Source: Rhabdophis nuchalis
Taxonomy: Eukaryota; Chordata; Lepidosauria; Squamata; Natricidae
Length of the DNA: 64,000 nucleotides
NCBI GenBank assembly: GCA_039707465.1
Contig: CM077644.1
Coordinates: 200,791,962-200,855,961, forward strand
Reading direction: 5' to 3'
Of the stretch, positions 11,481 through 24,235 are shown piece by piece. Numbering within the stretch: the stretch's first letter is position 1; each line of letters starts with the position of its first letter. Below the pieces are notes generated by a model. That model saw only the letters and a list, made by a program, of their open reading frames with translations, was not told the DNA's origin and searched no databases. The translations under genes were made by a program, and so were the position numbers.

Positions 11481-12924
11481 GGCTCAACAACGATAAAGGT
11501 TTCACGATTTCAAACACAATTCACTCACTTATACCACTTACATATCGGCCCAGAACTAATTTGCCTGTGCTTAGCCTGGATTGAGAAAGAGAGAGCAATA
11601 GACCACAGCTCTAAGATCCAGACAATGGAGTCTTCCGAGGGAGACCTATACAATTTGTTCTTCATTCTTTGACAGCCGCGTTCACTACACATTCCTTTCC
11701 ATCTAACCTCAGCCTTTATTGACCTCTTAGGTGGCTAAGTCAAATGTGATTTACTGCAAGGCAATAACGGTAGACTTTCTTATCTCTGGCTCTTGTCCTC
11801 TGGTTCTTGTCCAATCAGACCTTGATGAATTGCTTCTCAGTTCCATGCATCAGTGCATGACCTCAACATTGCCCAGGTCCAAATCCTACTCTCCATTGTC
11901 AGATAATGGTAAAGTTGTTTTCTTTTCACATTCCACTCCACAGTTAATTTAATTGTCTTTGTGCTAAGTTGCTTGCTGTCACCCAAAGTTCAGAAATATT
12001 ACCTGATATTCCCGCAAAAGGAAGTTTAAAATAATAATAATAATCATAATTTAATCCTGCTAAAGAATGGAACAAGTTTAAAATATTATTGCTATATGTT
12101 ACATACTTGCATACATCCTATACTTGCAATTTGACTGCAGTTATGAATTATTACAGTAAACAAAAAGTGAAAACGTTAAGATATTTATGTAGTTACTTAC
12201 CAAGCACATCAATATTATATTAAAGTAATCAAAGTATCTTTACACTCCCCAAGGTATGTCACAACTTTTGAGCACCCCTAATGTTTGGAAATTGAAAGTT
12301 GGAAAATTTGACACACCCTACATTTAAATGTGCATAAATCAGCAGAATCCAAAAGGAGTTTGGAACAAAATCTTTAGGAGGATAGATGCAGTGCATTCCC
12401 ATCCATTTGGGAGGTCCCATGGTATTGACACATGTACAAGAAGAATAAGGTTTACATTGTGATACTTGGTGGATTATTCTTCCAATTTTTATATTGCATC
12501 TTTTACACAGATATTGCTGGAATGAAACAATGTAGTCCTTGTATAGGATGCTTTATACAAAGAACAGGAAAAGAATGTAGTGTATATATTTCAGAATATC
12601 TCAGCACTAAGAGGCATAGTTCCTGAGGTGAGATTTCTACCAGGAAAATCCAGGTCACTTATACCCAGGTCAGTGGCTCGTCATGTATTGGCTATTTTTT
12701 CTTATCTGAGAATAAAGATCTATGCTTATCTTAATCCCATTAAAAACCGATTTCATAACCCACCTGAATTATTTATCTCTAGGCCAGCAAGGGACAAAAT
12801 ATCAGGAAATGTCGTTCTTCGTTTGTTGGATAGACAGATGGATACATAATTGATGTGTTTAATGAACAGTGGAAAACTAGTTCACAGACTGGAAATCACA
12901 CAGTAAGGGATTAAAGCTTTTCTG
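11481..12924. other. Non-coding, no recognisable element
   Basis: AT-rich. Small open frames at 11731-11952 and 12432-12849 have no recognisable family. An ATAATAATAATAATCATAAT stretch lies near 12032. Confidence 0.45.
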
Positions 12925-13530
12925 ACTTGTTTAGTTATTCAGTTGTTTCTGATTCTTTGTGACCTGATGGGCATCATTTCATCAGGCTTGTCTGTCAATA
13001 ATTGCTGCTTTGAATTGTAATAAGCTTATGTTTGTGCCATCATTGATACTATGTGGCTATCTTTTCTTCTAGCTACTGATTTTTTATGTTCTTGGATTTT
13101 TACAAGGATCAGGGTTGTTTGCAATGAACCTTGCCATTGTATTATGCATTCAAAATTATCTAACATTTAACTTCAGCACTTCTAGTGAGCATTCTCATTT
13201 CCCTTCATCTAGTACTGAATTATTTGTCTTGTGGTCTAAGATATTCTTGACAGTTGTCCAACATCATAGTTCATGTCATCATTTTTTTCTTTGTTCAGCC
13301 ATTCTGATGCACCAGCTTTCAGAACTGTATGTCAGAGTTAAGAAAATCATACCCTTGACAATACTTATCTTTGCTGTCAGTATGATATCTCGATGCTTTA
13401 ATTTTTATATATAGACTTGTCATAGTTTGCCTCCCAAATATTAAACTTCTCTTTCTTTCATGGTCAGATTCACAACCCTGTGGATTTTTTAGGAAGGCTG
13501 TTACTATTTCAGAGTCTCCTCTTTACATAG
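12925..13530 (-). pseudogene. Bov-B (RTE-clade) LINE fragment
   Basis: The plus strand follows the antisense Bov-B sequence block by block: TTCAGTTGTTTCTGATTCTTTGTGACC at the start (in two pieces), TCAGGCTTGTCTGTCAA, a CAGGGTTGTTTGCAATGA block, TTGACAGTTGTCCAACATCA, CCAGCTTTCAGAAC, and AAAATCATACCCTTGACAATAC. Stops and indels throughout. Bov-B is the LINE thought to mobilise Sauria SINEs, three copies of which lie in this window. Confidence 0.7.
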
Positions 13531-14109
13531 GCCTACAGTAGCTTTATCTGTTAACATAGTCTTAGGTGGTTTAATTGCATTTAGTTATATTTGGCATATT
13601 GTAATTTCTGAATTCTTTGGAATTCAGCATTTAGTTGTGCAAATGTTCTGGTGTTTTATTATTTTTTTTTTTGTTTTGACATGGTTGTAAGACTAATCAA
13701 TTAATAAACTATTACTACTATTTCCTTATAAATCTGATAATTTATCAATGAAATTTTAGGTTCTCTATTGAAATATTAATCTAAGCTTATTCCACCTGAT
13801 GTTCAGTAAGGATTATATCAATTTTACTCCTAAAATCTGGAAGGCACCATCCTAGGTATGTCTTGCTTAAACTTTATCTGCAGAATGGAACTTACAACCA
13901 AAGACCGAACATTGGATTTGGTAATATCAATAGCTTGAGGTTTTTATTTCTTTAATTACATCAAGGCCAAAATAGAAGCCCAACATCTTATTCTGTCCAG
14001 CAGAATGCAGAAAAGAAGTCAGATGACTTCAGTCTAGTCATCTGCTGAATATCTGCCAACCAAGAGGATGAAGACTCATCAAATCATTTAAAACAAAAAT
14101 GAGAATTCC
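13531..14109. other. Non-coding, no recognisable element
   Basis: AT-rich; a T run near 13660 and ATTACTACTATT near 13711. Nothing identified. Confidence 0.5.
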
Positions 14110-14408
14110 CTTAGTTGGAAACTAATCAAGTGGATCAAACTAATCAAACTAATCAAGTGGGTGGAAACTAATCAAGGAGAGAAGCAACTTAGAACTAAGG
14201 AGAAATTTCCTGACAGTTAGAACAATTAACCTCTGGAACAGCTTGCCTCCAGAAGTTGTGAATGCCCCAACCCTGGAAGTCTTTAAAAAGATGTTAGATA
14301 GCCATTTGTCTGAAATGGTATAAGGTTCCTGCCCACGCAGGGGGTTGGACTAGAAGACCTACAAGGTCCCTTCCAACTCTGCTATTGTATTGTATTGTAT
14401 TGTATTAG
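14110..14408 (+). repeat. CR1-type LINE 3' end with ATTGT tail
   Basis: Clear CR1 3' non-coding end: GGAGAGAAGCAACTTAGAAC, CCTGACAGTTAGAACAATTA, CCAGAAGTTGTGAATGC, then GGGGGTTGGACTAGAAGACC and CCTTCCAACTCTGC. It finishes in a pentanucleotide tail (TATTG)n at 14383-14406, a variant of the AATAG-type tails that such LINEs seed in snakes. A small internal duplication of ACTAATCAA lies at 14118-14170. Confidence 0.85.
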
Positions 14409-14714
14409 TTTCTATTTGTGCTTGTTGATGAACATGTTAAAATACTGATGACAAGAACGGCGTTTATTTATTGTGGACAATAATGTCCATTTTCATTCTT
14501 AGTTCACTTTGACTTTGACTTTAAATGAGTGTAAATGGCTACTACACACACATAGCAGAATTGTATATGCATGTATTTGTGAATGTGTATGGATGTGCAG
14601 GTATCCATATGCCTATCTATTGTTCAGTGATGCAATTTTTTCCTTTCTATTTAAAATGAAAGGTGGGAGTGCAAACCATTGCACTCACATCCATAAATGA
14701 TTGAAAAATCCTCC

Positions 14715-15013
14715 TAAATTGCCATGGTCATTAAGTAAATACCACAGTCATTAAACAAACCAATGGTTTGCTATGGCACATGATTTCCGAAAACTAAAAA
14801 CAAATGCCAATTATTGGCCAAACTGTTGTAAAACGCAGTCATGTAATTGTGGGATGCTGCAAATAACTATGAATGTAACCCAACTGTCAAGTGACCAAAA
14901 TGCAGTTATATGACTGTGGCAGAGCAACCACCAGAACTTTGGGTCATAAGGAGGTCTGTCAGAACTTCAAACAGTTGCTAAGTGACCAGTTGTAAGTCAT
15001 GGACTATCTGTAG
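14715..15013. mobile_element. DNA transposon copy (TACAGGTAGTCC family)
   Basis: Right end reads TTGTAAGTCATGGACTATCTGTA, the reverse complement of the family terminus. Interior blocks TGACCAAAATGCAGTTATATGACTGTGG and GTTGCTAAGTGACCAGTTG are characteristic of this snake repeat (quoted as separated pieces of it). The left end is diverged. Confidence 0.55.
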
Positions 15014-15052
15014 TTCACTAAACCAGATGAAGCAAATTACATTAAAGTGTTA

Positions 15053-15073
15053 TACAGTGATATATAGATAGAT

Positions 15074-15169
<96 letters not shown>

Positions 15170-15544
15170 TAAAACTCAGGGGTGGGCTGCTGGGGGTTCG
15201 CAGGAGTTTGGGAGAATCTCTAGCTAACGTTCTGTGTAGTTCGGAGAGACACCAAATCCCACTCCTAGCTCGCCCTGCCCACCCTGCCCATCTCCTCCCA
15301 GGAGTCCCCACGTGACCCATTTTGGATGCAGGTAAGTACAGGATGCATATGGATGCTCGGGGAGGGCAGAAATGGGCCTACCAGAAGTTAGGGAAGACCA
15401 GACTCCAGAGTCATTTTTCCCTCCCCCTGCCATAGTGCAGAAGATTGACTAGGCCACGCCCATCCAGCAACTGGGCAGAGAACCTCTTGCTAAACTTTTT
15501 GAAGCCCACACCTGATATAACTATATCCATCCATCTATCTATCC

Positions 15545-15605
<61 letters not shown>

Positions 15606-15655
15606 CATCCATCTATCTATTTATCTATCTATCATCTATTTATATATCACTATAT
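15053..15655. repeat. Inverted repeat of (GATA)n and (TATC)n arms
   Basis: The left arm (15053-15170) ends in about 100 bp of GATA repeats; the right arm (15521-15655) is TATC. The outer edges also match when one is reverse-complemented, including the non-repeat ATACAGTGATATATA edge (one mismatch) and the same GATGATAGATAG interruption. So the arms are one inverted duplication, not two independent arrays. A hAT element occupies the centre. Confidence 0.8.
15177..15514. mobile_element. hAT element in the loop of the GATA palindrome
   Basis: Left end CAGGGGTGGGCTGC, right end GAAGCCCACACCTG, imperfect terminal inverted repeats. Flanked by ataaaact (15169-15176) and atataact (15515-15522), an 8-bp duplication with one mismatch. 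No transposase remains; non-autonomous. Removing it leaves a near-continuous hairpin. Confidence 0.75.
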
Positions 15656-17011
15656 TTACACATGGCTGCAAACAAATATCAAAAACCTGAATTTTTTGCT
15701 GCCATTTGGTGGCTGTTTGTATTTTTTTTCAGCCTGGATATGACATGCTTTATCTGTCCTCTGAGACAAGGGCACACATTTTGATTCACATGGTTCAAGG
15801 CAGAGGTATCTGCCGGGAGTAGCTGAAGAAGTCAGTATGGCAGATGTAACAATACAATTGAGGCTCTGCCCATTCTTACATTTTTCTACACAAGCCTGGG
15901 GCAAGACCTGAACCAGTTTCATCAAATTGTTTGTCCATCAGATTCTTTCTATTTTCTACTTTTGCCACACAGATTTCTTTTCTTTGGGGCACTGATTTCA
16001 TTAGCGTGGGCCTTTTGTGGTGAAAGGAAGACAAGCTACTGCAAATCTATTAAATGAATTACGCTCTACAAATGGAGTGTATAAATTAATGTTACCATTG
16101 TTAGGTGGCTATTATCTGAAAAAAAAATCTCTCTCTGAAAAGGAGAGATGCAGCATTACTCAGAAATTACAGAGCTGCAAGGCAGCAAAGTAGCAGTTCT
16201 TCCTATTTATGTCCTTTCTGCAAACTCTTTATGTCCCTGGGGAAGGGAAAAGGCCTTCTAGATTTCTACCTTATTCTTCATGTTCTTTCTTTGCAGGGGA
16301 ATTTTAAAAAGCCAAGATTTATTTTGTCCAAAGTATCTGCAGGGACAGGGATCTAAAACTAAAGAATTGGAGAACATTAATGCAATTAGAGCCTTGCTAA
16401 AAAAAAAAAAATGATTCATGTAAAAAAGAGCTGATTGTGTGGTTTTGGATATACTCTTGGCTTTTTTGACCCTGTCCTTGCAGACGGCCCAGTGAAGAGA
16501 TTGCTTCTGTATTGTTACAAAGTGTGGAGACGTATTGATTCAGTTGTTTTCTTAATATACATACCTACATCCCTCTGCAGCCTCCTTCAATACAGTAGAC
16601 TGAGGCTATTAATACCGATTCAGAAAAACTATGATTGGGGTACAGAGTGTAGAGATAATATATATGTAATACTTTCTAACTTATGACCATGTTGTAAAAT
16701 ATGAGCATATATGTCACCTGAGGTTGTTTTGCTGCTGCGGTTGCGCTGTATTTGTTTATCTGGTCTGTGTAGGATTATTTACAGGGGTTAGACCCAGACT
16801 TAGCTGTTTATATATTTCAGCCACTGACATCAATATAACAAATTAGTCAGGGAGGATCCAACTAAGCCCTGGCACTTCTGTTTAAAAATATCATCTCACA
16901 AGCCAAGGTGACATAATGGCTATATGGTAATAATAATTATTGTACAATTACAGATTCTCTGCAACTGAACAAACACTGGTTCTCATAGTATCATAGCAAT
17001 AGCACTTAGAC
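15656..17011. other. Non-coding, no recognisable element
   Basis: A-rich run at 16399-16411. An 89-residue open frame at 15656-15925 (minus) and an 83-residue one at 16435-16686 (plus) have no family resemblance. Nothing else seen. Confidence 0.5.
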
Positions 17012-17383
17012 CTGTGATGGCAAATCTATGGCACACGTGCTGGAAGTGGCACACAGAGCCATTTCTCTGAGCACGCGAGCCACTGCTCGTTGCTCTTTCA
17101 GGTTCTGGCGCATCAGTCAGTTGGTCTTTATGCACACAGAACTGCCGGAAACTGGAAGAGAAGCCGCCTGATGCACCTACACACCATGCGGCTGCTCTGC
17201 CTGTTTCCGGCATGTGCACTGGCCAGCTGGTCTTCACACATGCATGCATGCCAGAAACTAGAATACCAGGTGGCCAGTGCTCATGCATGCACCAGAAACA
17301 GGAAGAGCAGCCTCCTGACACATGCATGCTCACTGGGCAGCTGCTCTTCTGGTTTCCAGCACATGCACAGTGCTGAAAAGGTT
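17012..17383. mobile_element. hAT element (TGATGGCAAA family), right end lost
   Basis: Begins CTGTGATGGCAAATCTATGGCACA, close to the start of the copies at 24236 and 28628, and contains the same GGCACACAGAGCCATTTC block. The interior has several GCATGC-rich tandem pieces. The right terminus is interrupted by the SINE that follows. Confidence 0.7.
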
Positions 17384-17593
17384 ATATGCCGCTTTACAGT
17401 GGTTCTCAAAGTGGTTTACCGAGTCAGCCTATTGCCCCCAACAATTTGAGTCCTCATTTTACTCACCTCAGAAGGATGGAAGGCTGAGTCAACCTTGAGC
17501 CTGGTGAGATTTGAACTGCCAACTTGCAAGCAGCTGGCAGTCAGCAGAAGTAGCCTACAGTACTACACTCTAACCACTGTGCCATCACGGCTC
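17384..17593 (-). mobile_element. tRNA-derived SINE (GTGATGGCACAGTGG family)
   Basis: On the minus strand the head reads GCCGTGATGGCACAGTGGTTAG (17572-17593), a tRNA-like A-box region, followed by a B-box-like GGCAGTTCAAATCTC near 17508-17522. The body has CAAGGTTGACTCAGCCTTCC and GGTGAGTAAAATGAGGACTC. It differs from the Sauria SINE family. It sits between a hAT and a CR1. Confidence 0.75.
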
Positions 17594-19370
17594 ATCATAG
17601 AATTGGAAGGAATTTTAGAGATCATTTAGTTCGACTTTGTCAGTGCAGGTTCTGCTACACCATTTTTGCCTGAACATCCAATTTCTATTTGAAGACCTGC
17701 AATAAAAGAGGACAAAAACTTTATGTGGGAACCTTTTCCACCAACCTATATAGGCAAAAGGTTTGTTAGTGACCTCTAGCCTAACTAATCTCCTTGTAGT
17801 TTTAATTTATCCTAATCTTATCCTAATCTCTGGAGCAAAAAAGTCAAAAGTTCATTTGGAACCAATTGACTTTTTGATTCTTTTTCCAGCTGTATTCTGG
17901 TTGATTTTCTTTTCTGTGTGACAACCCTTTAGATATTTGAAAATTTCTATCATCTGCCTGCACTTGTCTCTTCTGCAGGCCAAGATATTTAGTTTCTTTA
18001 ATTTTTCCTGATACAGCTTGGTTTCTAGACCTTTATCATCTGTTTTGCCCTCTTCTGAAATCATTCCCATTTGTTGCTGTCCTTTTTGAACTGAGCAGAA
18101 TATTCTATGTGAAGTATGAGTAGGTCGTAGTATGTTTCTTGCGATCTGGACTCTCTGTCCGCATTAATGTATGCCCAGATATTTGCCTTTTTAATTAGTT
18201 GCATCACATTACCGGATCATATTTAATTTATAGTCAACCAGGACACCTATATATATGTACTATAACCATATCAATTCTCCTGATATTAATTGTGCCTGTT
18301 AAATTTTACTTCTTGTAAGTCACTGCTCGTTGCTGAACTTTGCTGAATCTTTTCTCATTTCCCTAAACTATTAGTCACTCTTCTCAGATATGTGTCATCC
18401 TAAGACTTGGCCAACATCACCTCAACTTTTTCATCTGAGCCATTTTTTAAAACATTGAATAGCAAAGGGCTAGAAACAGAATACCACACTACTTGATAGA
18501 TTTTCTCTAAGCTGAAGTGGGGCCATTCAAAACTGATCTTTAGATATGGCCATTCAATCAACTGTGGGTCCATCTAAGAACAGCATCATCTAGAATATGA
18601 CATTTCACCATTTTATTCAGAAGAATATAATGAGATACTTTTTAAAAACTTTGATGAGATCCAGTAAGTGATGGGATTCAAGCATTTTTATTAACGGTTT
18701 TGTGGGCATGGCTTTGTGGGCATGACTTGGCTTTGTGGGTGTGGCATGGTTTTGTGGGCATGGTAGGGGGAGGATACTGAAAAATCCCCATTCCCTCCCC
18801 ACCTCACCAACCTGCTTTCTAGCTCTGTTCTCTTCTTCAGGGTGACAAAAGAAGATCAGCTGGGAAGCTGGGAGGAAGCAGGGGTGGGGACAGCCTATTA
18901 GTCAGTTCTCTGAACTACTCATAATCCCCGCTACCGGTTCTCCAGAACCTGTCAGAACTGGCTGACATCTTTAGATCCAGTGCATTCTAACTGTGACATT
19001 TTCCTGATGTAGAAAATTGTTAATTCTATCAAAGAAGGAGATAAAACTAGTCTAGCATAGTTTGTTTCTATTAGTTTTAGAATAACTACTCACAAACATG
19101 CTTTCTAATTATCTATTTGAGAACTTTGTCTACTTTGATATCAACCTAACAGGTCTCTAGGTCTTTTCTGGGTTCTCCTAGTTTTTGAAGATGTTGCTTT
19201 GTTTAGACATTGGAGACCTTGATAGATCTTCAAAAGTTTGCAAATATTACTAGGAGTGGTTCTGTAATCACCTCTTCTTGATCCTTCAGCTTACCAGAAT
19301 GCAAACAATCTGGTTGTAAAATTTTGAATTTAATTCATATAAACTTAGTTCTCAGTTATTGTTCCTCCCT
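17594..19370 (-). repeat. Old CR1 LINE, 3' half, interrupted by a hAT
   Basis: The plus strand is the antisense of an amniote CR1 3' region: ATAGAATTGGAAGGAATTTTAG, then CCTTTAGATATTTGAAAATT, AGGCCAAGATATTTAG, CACCATTTTATTCAGAAGAATAT, and onward to CAACCTAACAGGTCTCTAGGTC and ATTACTAGGAGTGG at 19245 (blocks are separate). It is continuous across the hAT at 18665-18972 once that is removed. Highly diverged, so an old insertion. Confidence 0.75.
18665..18972. mobile_element. hAT element inserted in CR1
   Basis: Related to the CAGTGGTGGG family: left end GTGATGGGATTCAAGCATTT, and the interior has GTGGGCATGGC repeats and CCGGTTCTCCAGAACCTG. An exact 8-bp duplication agatccag lies at 18657-18664 and 18973-18980, and the CR1 sequence resumes after it. 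Confidence 0.75.
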
Positions 19371-21744
19371 GTCAGTACTGTAAGCTGTACATTTTATATG
19401 ATTTTTTAAAATGTTGTATTTTAACCAGCAGCTCTTAGTGAGAAACACAGTATACTTATGTAAGGTCAACACTACATCTTGAGTTGCGTATCATACTAAG
19501 ATGAAATGTGATTTGCTTGTTTGTCACTTAATGAGAATTTAAACACTGATTGTTTATTGCATCAACCAGTCACCTTTGTGATGATGTAAAATTGATCTGC
19601 ACTTTTGATTTATCACAATATTGCTGTGTGGTGATTCTCAGAAGAATCTATGTATATAAATGTTGTGGTTTACCAACCATGGTTTGTGCATTTTAAAGTA
19701 TCATACAAGTATCATACAAGTATCATACAAGAATCGCTATACTTGTGGTGTCTTCAAGGGACATGCATTAACAAAGCATGGGCCAGTCTGATTTGTGAAC
19801 AAACTATAAGTAAAAAGCTACATCTAATTTCATTTTTCCTGGATTCATTCATGATATGCTCATTTTCATTCCTCTTTTTTAATTGTCTTAACTTGTTATA
19901 TATATTGCTTCAGTTTTATGTCACAAATTAATTCCTTCTTTCCTGTCAGGGAGTATTATAACCCTATATAAACATTAATATCCCATTAATATTTTCACCT
20001 GGTATAAATAAATGTTAGTTTAACTGAAGTGAGGATATTAGACCACTGCGAATCCATGCCAAGAATTGGATGAAATTGATATTGTATTTTCTCATCGCAT
20101 GTGTTGTTTTATGAAAGTATTTCTTATCATATGAGGTTTTTCAATATAAAATTGATAATTGTTTCTAATTCACATTATTCAGGTTCCTAAATATTCCCAA
20201 CAATCTTATATATTTTTAATTAAAAACAGATTTTTTTAAAAAAATGCATACTAAGGTCTGAAAATCCAATTAATTTGAGTGAGACATCACCAAACCTAAG
20301 CTGTGAATATTCCTTTAATGTTATGAAAGAGAATTAATAACCTCAGTCATAGGATTTTTCTAACTGATACTCAAATATCTGAAACTAAAATCAATAGATC
20401 AAGATATAGACCCAAATCCCTAGAAATTAAGGTTGGAGTTAAGAAAAAATACTCATATCAGCATAAAATAAGTTTTATAAATAAATCATACTCTTCCATA
20501 AACTTGAAATGACATTTAGGTTATTCCTTATGGTAGGGTATAAAGAGTCCTCTTCCAATTTCCTTAGACATTTGAATTTCCTACAGAGATCATTCATTAT
20601 GATTCAATGCCTTCCTTCATTTGGATTGCAAAAGGACAAGTTTTCTACCTGACCTTTAAGAAATCAACCTTGGTAATCTGCTTTCTCCTGACAGCAAGGT
20701 TATGTAATTATAGTTTGTCAACAAAAATTGTGAGAGTTTTTTCTGAATATTGTGTGGTTCACCATGAAATTTTTAGCATACGTTTGGCTGCAGTTGGTAT
20801 AATCAAAGCATAAACCATACTGAAGTGTAGATTGCCATCTGTCCTTAAAATTGATACGGTCCAGGATTTAACAACAAACTGGGTAGATAGTTCATCTCTG
20901 TCTTTGAATATCCCCCAAAGGCTTTTTTGTATTGAAATCTAATGCAACTGAAATGGGCACTGAAAGGTTTTAGTATTTAATGACCTTTTAGTTTCTCATA
21001 GGGCAGTCTAATTATCAAGGTAGACAAGGTCAGTGCTTCAGTTTATCGACTAGACTGTTCTCCGAGCTTTAAAAGCAATATATCTCTGCCTTACTATAAC
21101 ATATTGCAGTATTGACATAGAAGAAAAACCGTAGAACCGTAGAAGAATTGGAAATTTGAAAACACTATTTTCAGGCCAGATGCTCTTCCTAAGAGAGTGT
21201 CAGAAGCACTCTGTTGTATCAGGCCAATGCTCAGGTTAGTTCACAGTCTCTTCCTATAGTAACAAAATTATGGCCTATAAAAGGACATAGCTTTCTGCTG
21301 TTTTTGCTTAGAACTGATAGTAATCAGTGGCATAAAGATTGCGGTTCCACATTATCTATGCCTTTATTTCCTTTTGTTTCACAGGTTTCTGTTTATTCTA
21401 TATATCATGAAGTTATGAAGAAATTATGTTGTAATTAATGTTGTTAAGTAATACCACCTCCGTATCTCAAAAAAATATAACTGTGTTCCAATCTACAAGG
21501 ATGATCTATGCCTAAGGAAATAGAATGATAAATTATCTTTAGGCCATGGTATGATGTGTGTGTTTATACATCCATGCCCAGGTCACAAATAAGATTTATG
21601 ATAGGTCTGTTTATTCTGGCAGGGCAAGCCTTTATTTGATACATCTAACACAATGGCTAAATCAATCTTCCAACATCTTAAAGGATTTCGACTCTAAAAG
21701 AGTCATTAAATTATTTGTCTTCCTCTTAGGGTACTTCTCTTAGT
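19371..21744. other. Non-coding; small 12-bp tandem triplication
   Basis: No element recognised. A unit AAGTATCATACA is repeated three times at 19698-19733. AGAACCGT is duplicated near 21131. Confidence 0.5.
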
Positions 21745-21751
21745 AGAGTCA

Positions 21752-21831
<80 letters not shown>
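21745..21831. repeat. (TCTG)n then (TC)n microsatellite
   Basis: About seven TCTG units followed by a run of over 25 TC units. It adjoins the 3' end of the SINE on its right, so it was probably seeded by the SINE tail. Confidence 0.95.
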
Positions 21832-21834
<3 letters not shown>

Positions 21835-21964
21835 ATGTGTTGAACTGAGAGAGATTGACTGATCCAAAGTTATCACACTGGCTTTCATGGCTAAGGGAAA
21901 CTAAGAGCTCATAGTCTCCTAGTTTCTAGGCCAGCATCTTAACCATTACACCAAACTGGTTCTA
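21832..21964 (-). mobile_element. tRNA-derived SINE (AGTTTGGTGTAATGG family)
   Basis: On the minus strand: GAACCAGTTTGGTGTAATGG then TTAAGATGCTGGCC, an A-box-bearing tRNA head, then a B-box-like GAGCTCTTAGTTTCCC. The tail runs into (GA)n and (CAGA)n. Same family as 57349-57510. Confidence 0.7.
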
Positions 21965-23333
21965 TTAGCTATATGTAATTAATGAAATTTATTTGATTAA
22001 TGTCAATTTAATTAATTAAAGATTATTTTAACCATTAATATCTAGTAGATTAATAGTAAACAAAAGACTCCATTACTCCTGGGATGCCCTCCCCTGGCCA
22101 AATGACTGGGCCTTATTAGAGGGCAACTCATTTCCAACTTCTTCTCAGGTAAATCAGTGGTTGAAACTATCAAGAACCTGATAGTAGCAGGTATGCAGAG
22201 AAATCAGATACACAATAACCAATTTCATGGTATTTAAGTGCAATGACAATAAAGATTATACTTAATTATATGAAAACTATTTGATACAAATGCAGCAATG
22301 ATGGTGATGTTGGTAGTGGCAGTGGTGATGAAGATAATGAAGAGTCTATCTATTCTTAAAACATATGCAGTAGTACTGAGTTCGTGTCCAAGCATAAGTC
22401 AAACCATTCACTTCAGGAACTATTAAGGGCCATGTTATTAAACTTCTGGTAAAGCTAAAATGGGCTGGGATATAATGGCCCCAAAGATATCTATTAGAAA
22501 TGCACAAGTAGGATGTAAGCAAAATAGCACTCTGCTTATGTAGAATCTGCTAATATCTACTCTCTCTGATAGTGAAGGTAGTAGGTGGTTGACAGCAGCT
22601 TCAATTTTGTGACAAAATTTCAGATGTTTGCAGGTTATTATGGTTTTGCAGATATAGTGGTCTATACACTGATTAACAATTACATGGATCTTTACTGTAC
22701 TAAGGTAAGTTTTTAATAAATGTGTACATAAAAAAGAAAAGAAACCAGGTTCCTATTGATTGGTCTAAGGTGGGTATACATCTTTCATTTCAAAACATTA
22801 AACTCTGTGCCATTACTGCCAATCCAGATTTTATGGTATTGTTTTCCTACTGCAACGTGCAAATTTCTACTAATTACACTGAAACTGAATTAATATCTTC
22901 TTAATCAACAGTTGTTCAAACCTCATGCAGGTGCATCTTAGAATACACGGGATTTGAATACTGTAATTAGTTTTGTTTATGTAGAGATATGTAGGTACCC
23001 CTCTTTGCATCTGGGTACTGAAAGAAGAAATAATGGATAACAATAGTACTTTGATTGATATTTAATAATAAATGAAGTCAGAAAAATTACGAGTTTTTAT
23101 TTTTACCCACTTTGATGCATGGACATGAAAATGAGAAACAACTTTTGAAACAATTACTGATCGACAGTTTTCACATTTTAAATTTACCATAAAACATTTC
23201 ACAGTTTGGTTATAGTATAGTACAATACAGGATAGTGTTTGTCACTTCAATGTGAAGTCCCTAACGTCACTTGTATAAACTTAAATAAATAAATGAGTAA
23301 AATAAAATGTAATCTTCTAGAATTCCTAATCAG
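21965..23333. other. Non-coding, no recognisable element
   Basis: AT-rich; TTAATTAA-rich stretch near 21976-22020. No frame or repeat recognised. Confidence 0.5.
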
Positions 23334-23689
23334 TATGGGTAGTTCCCAACTTAAAACCATTTGTTTAGTGTCCATGCAAAATTACAAAACCACTGAAAAC
23401 AGTGACTTATGACCATTTTTCACGCTTACCGCCATCTCAGCATCTGCCACATTCACATGATCAGAATTTGGACGCTTGGCCATTGGCATGTATTTATGAT
23501 GTGTCCCGGAGTCATGTAATCACCTTTTGAGACTTTCTGACAAAGTTGATGGGGAAAGCCAGATTCACTTTACAACCGTATTGCTAACTTAACAACTGCA
23601 GTGATTCACTTAGCAACTGTGGCAAGAAAGGTCGTAAAATGGGGCAAGGCTCATTTGGCTTGCTGATTGTAAGTCAAGGACTACCTGTA
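23334..23689. mobile_element. DNA transposon, full copy (TACAGGTAGTCC family)
   Basis: Left end TATGGGTAGTTCCCAACTTA and right end TAAGTCAAGGACTACCTGTA are imperfect inverted repeats of about 20 bp. The outermost TA at each end may be a TA target duplication, which would fit a Tc1/mariner-like element. The interior has the family's AACAACTGCAGTGATTCAC and TGTGGCAAGAAAGGTCG blocks. No transposase. Confidence 0.65.
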
Positions 23690-23797
23690 CAGCTATTGCT
23701 AAAAAAGTGGGGGCGCTGAAAACCAGTGTTAAAATCGGAGAATCTTCTCCAGCTTTATTTAGAACAAATGACATCAAATCCAATGTCAATGAAAGAA

Positions 23798-23860
23798 AAT
23801 AGAATAGAATAGAATAGAATAGAATAGAATAGAATAGAATAGAATAGAATAGAATAGAAT
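23798..23860. repeat. (AATAG)n microsatellite, LINE tail
   Basis: About twelve AGAAT units directly joined to the 3' end of the minus-strand LINE at 23861. Snake CR1/L3-type LINEs are known to seed AATAG arrays, and this is a direct example. Confidence 0.95.
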
Positions 23861-24235
23861 TCTTTATTGGCCAAGTGTAATTGGACATACAAGGAATTTG
23901 TCTTTGGGGCATATGCTCTCAGTGTACCTAAAAAGACAAGATACATTCATCAAGAATCCTAAGGTACAGCACTTAATGATAGTCATAGGGTACAAATAAG
24001 AAGTCAGGAAATAATTACTATCAATATAAATCATCAGGATACAAGCAACAAAGTTACAGTCCTGCAGTCATAAGTGGGAGGAGATGGGTGATGGGAACGA
24101 TGAGAAGACTAATAGTAATGCAGCCTTAGTGAATGGTTTGACAGTGGTGAGGAAATTATTTGTTGAGCAGAGTGATGGTGCTTGGTGGAAAAAGTGTTCT
24201 TGTGTCTAGTTGTCCTGGTGTGCAGTGCTCTATAG

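Noticed and set aside
15065..15640. CRISPR array
   Set aside because: The regular units are tetranucleotide microsatellites without spacers; the genome is eukaryotic.
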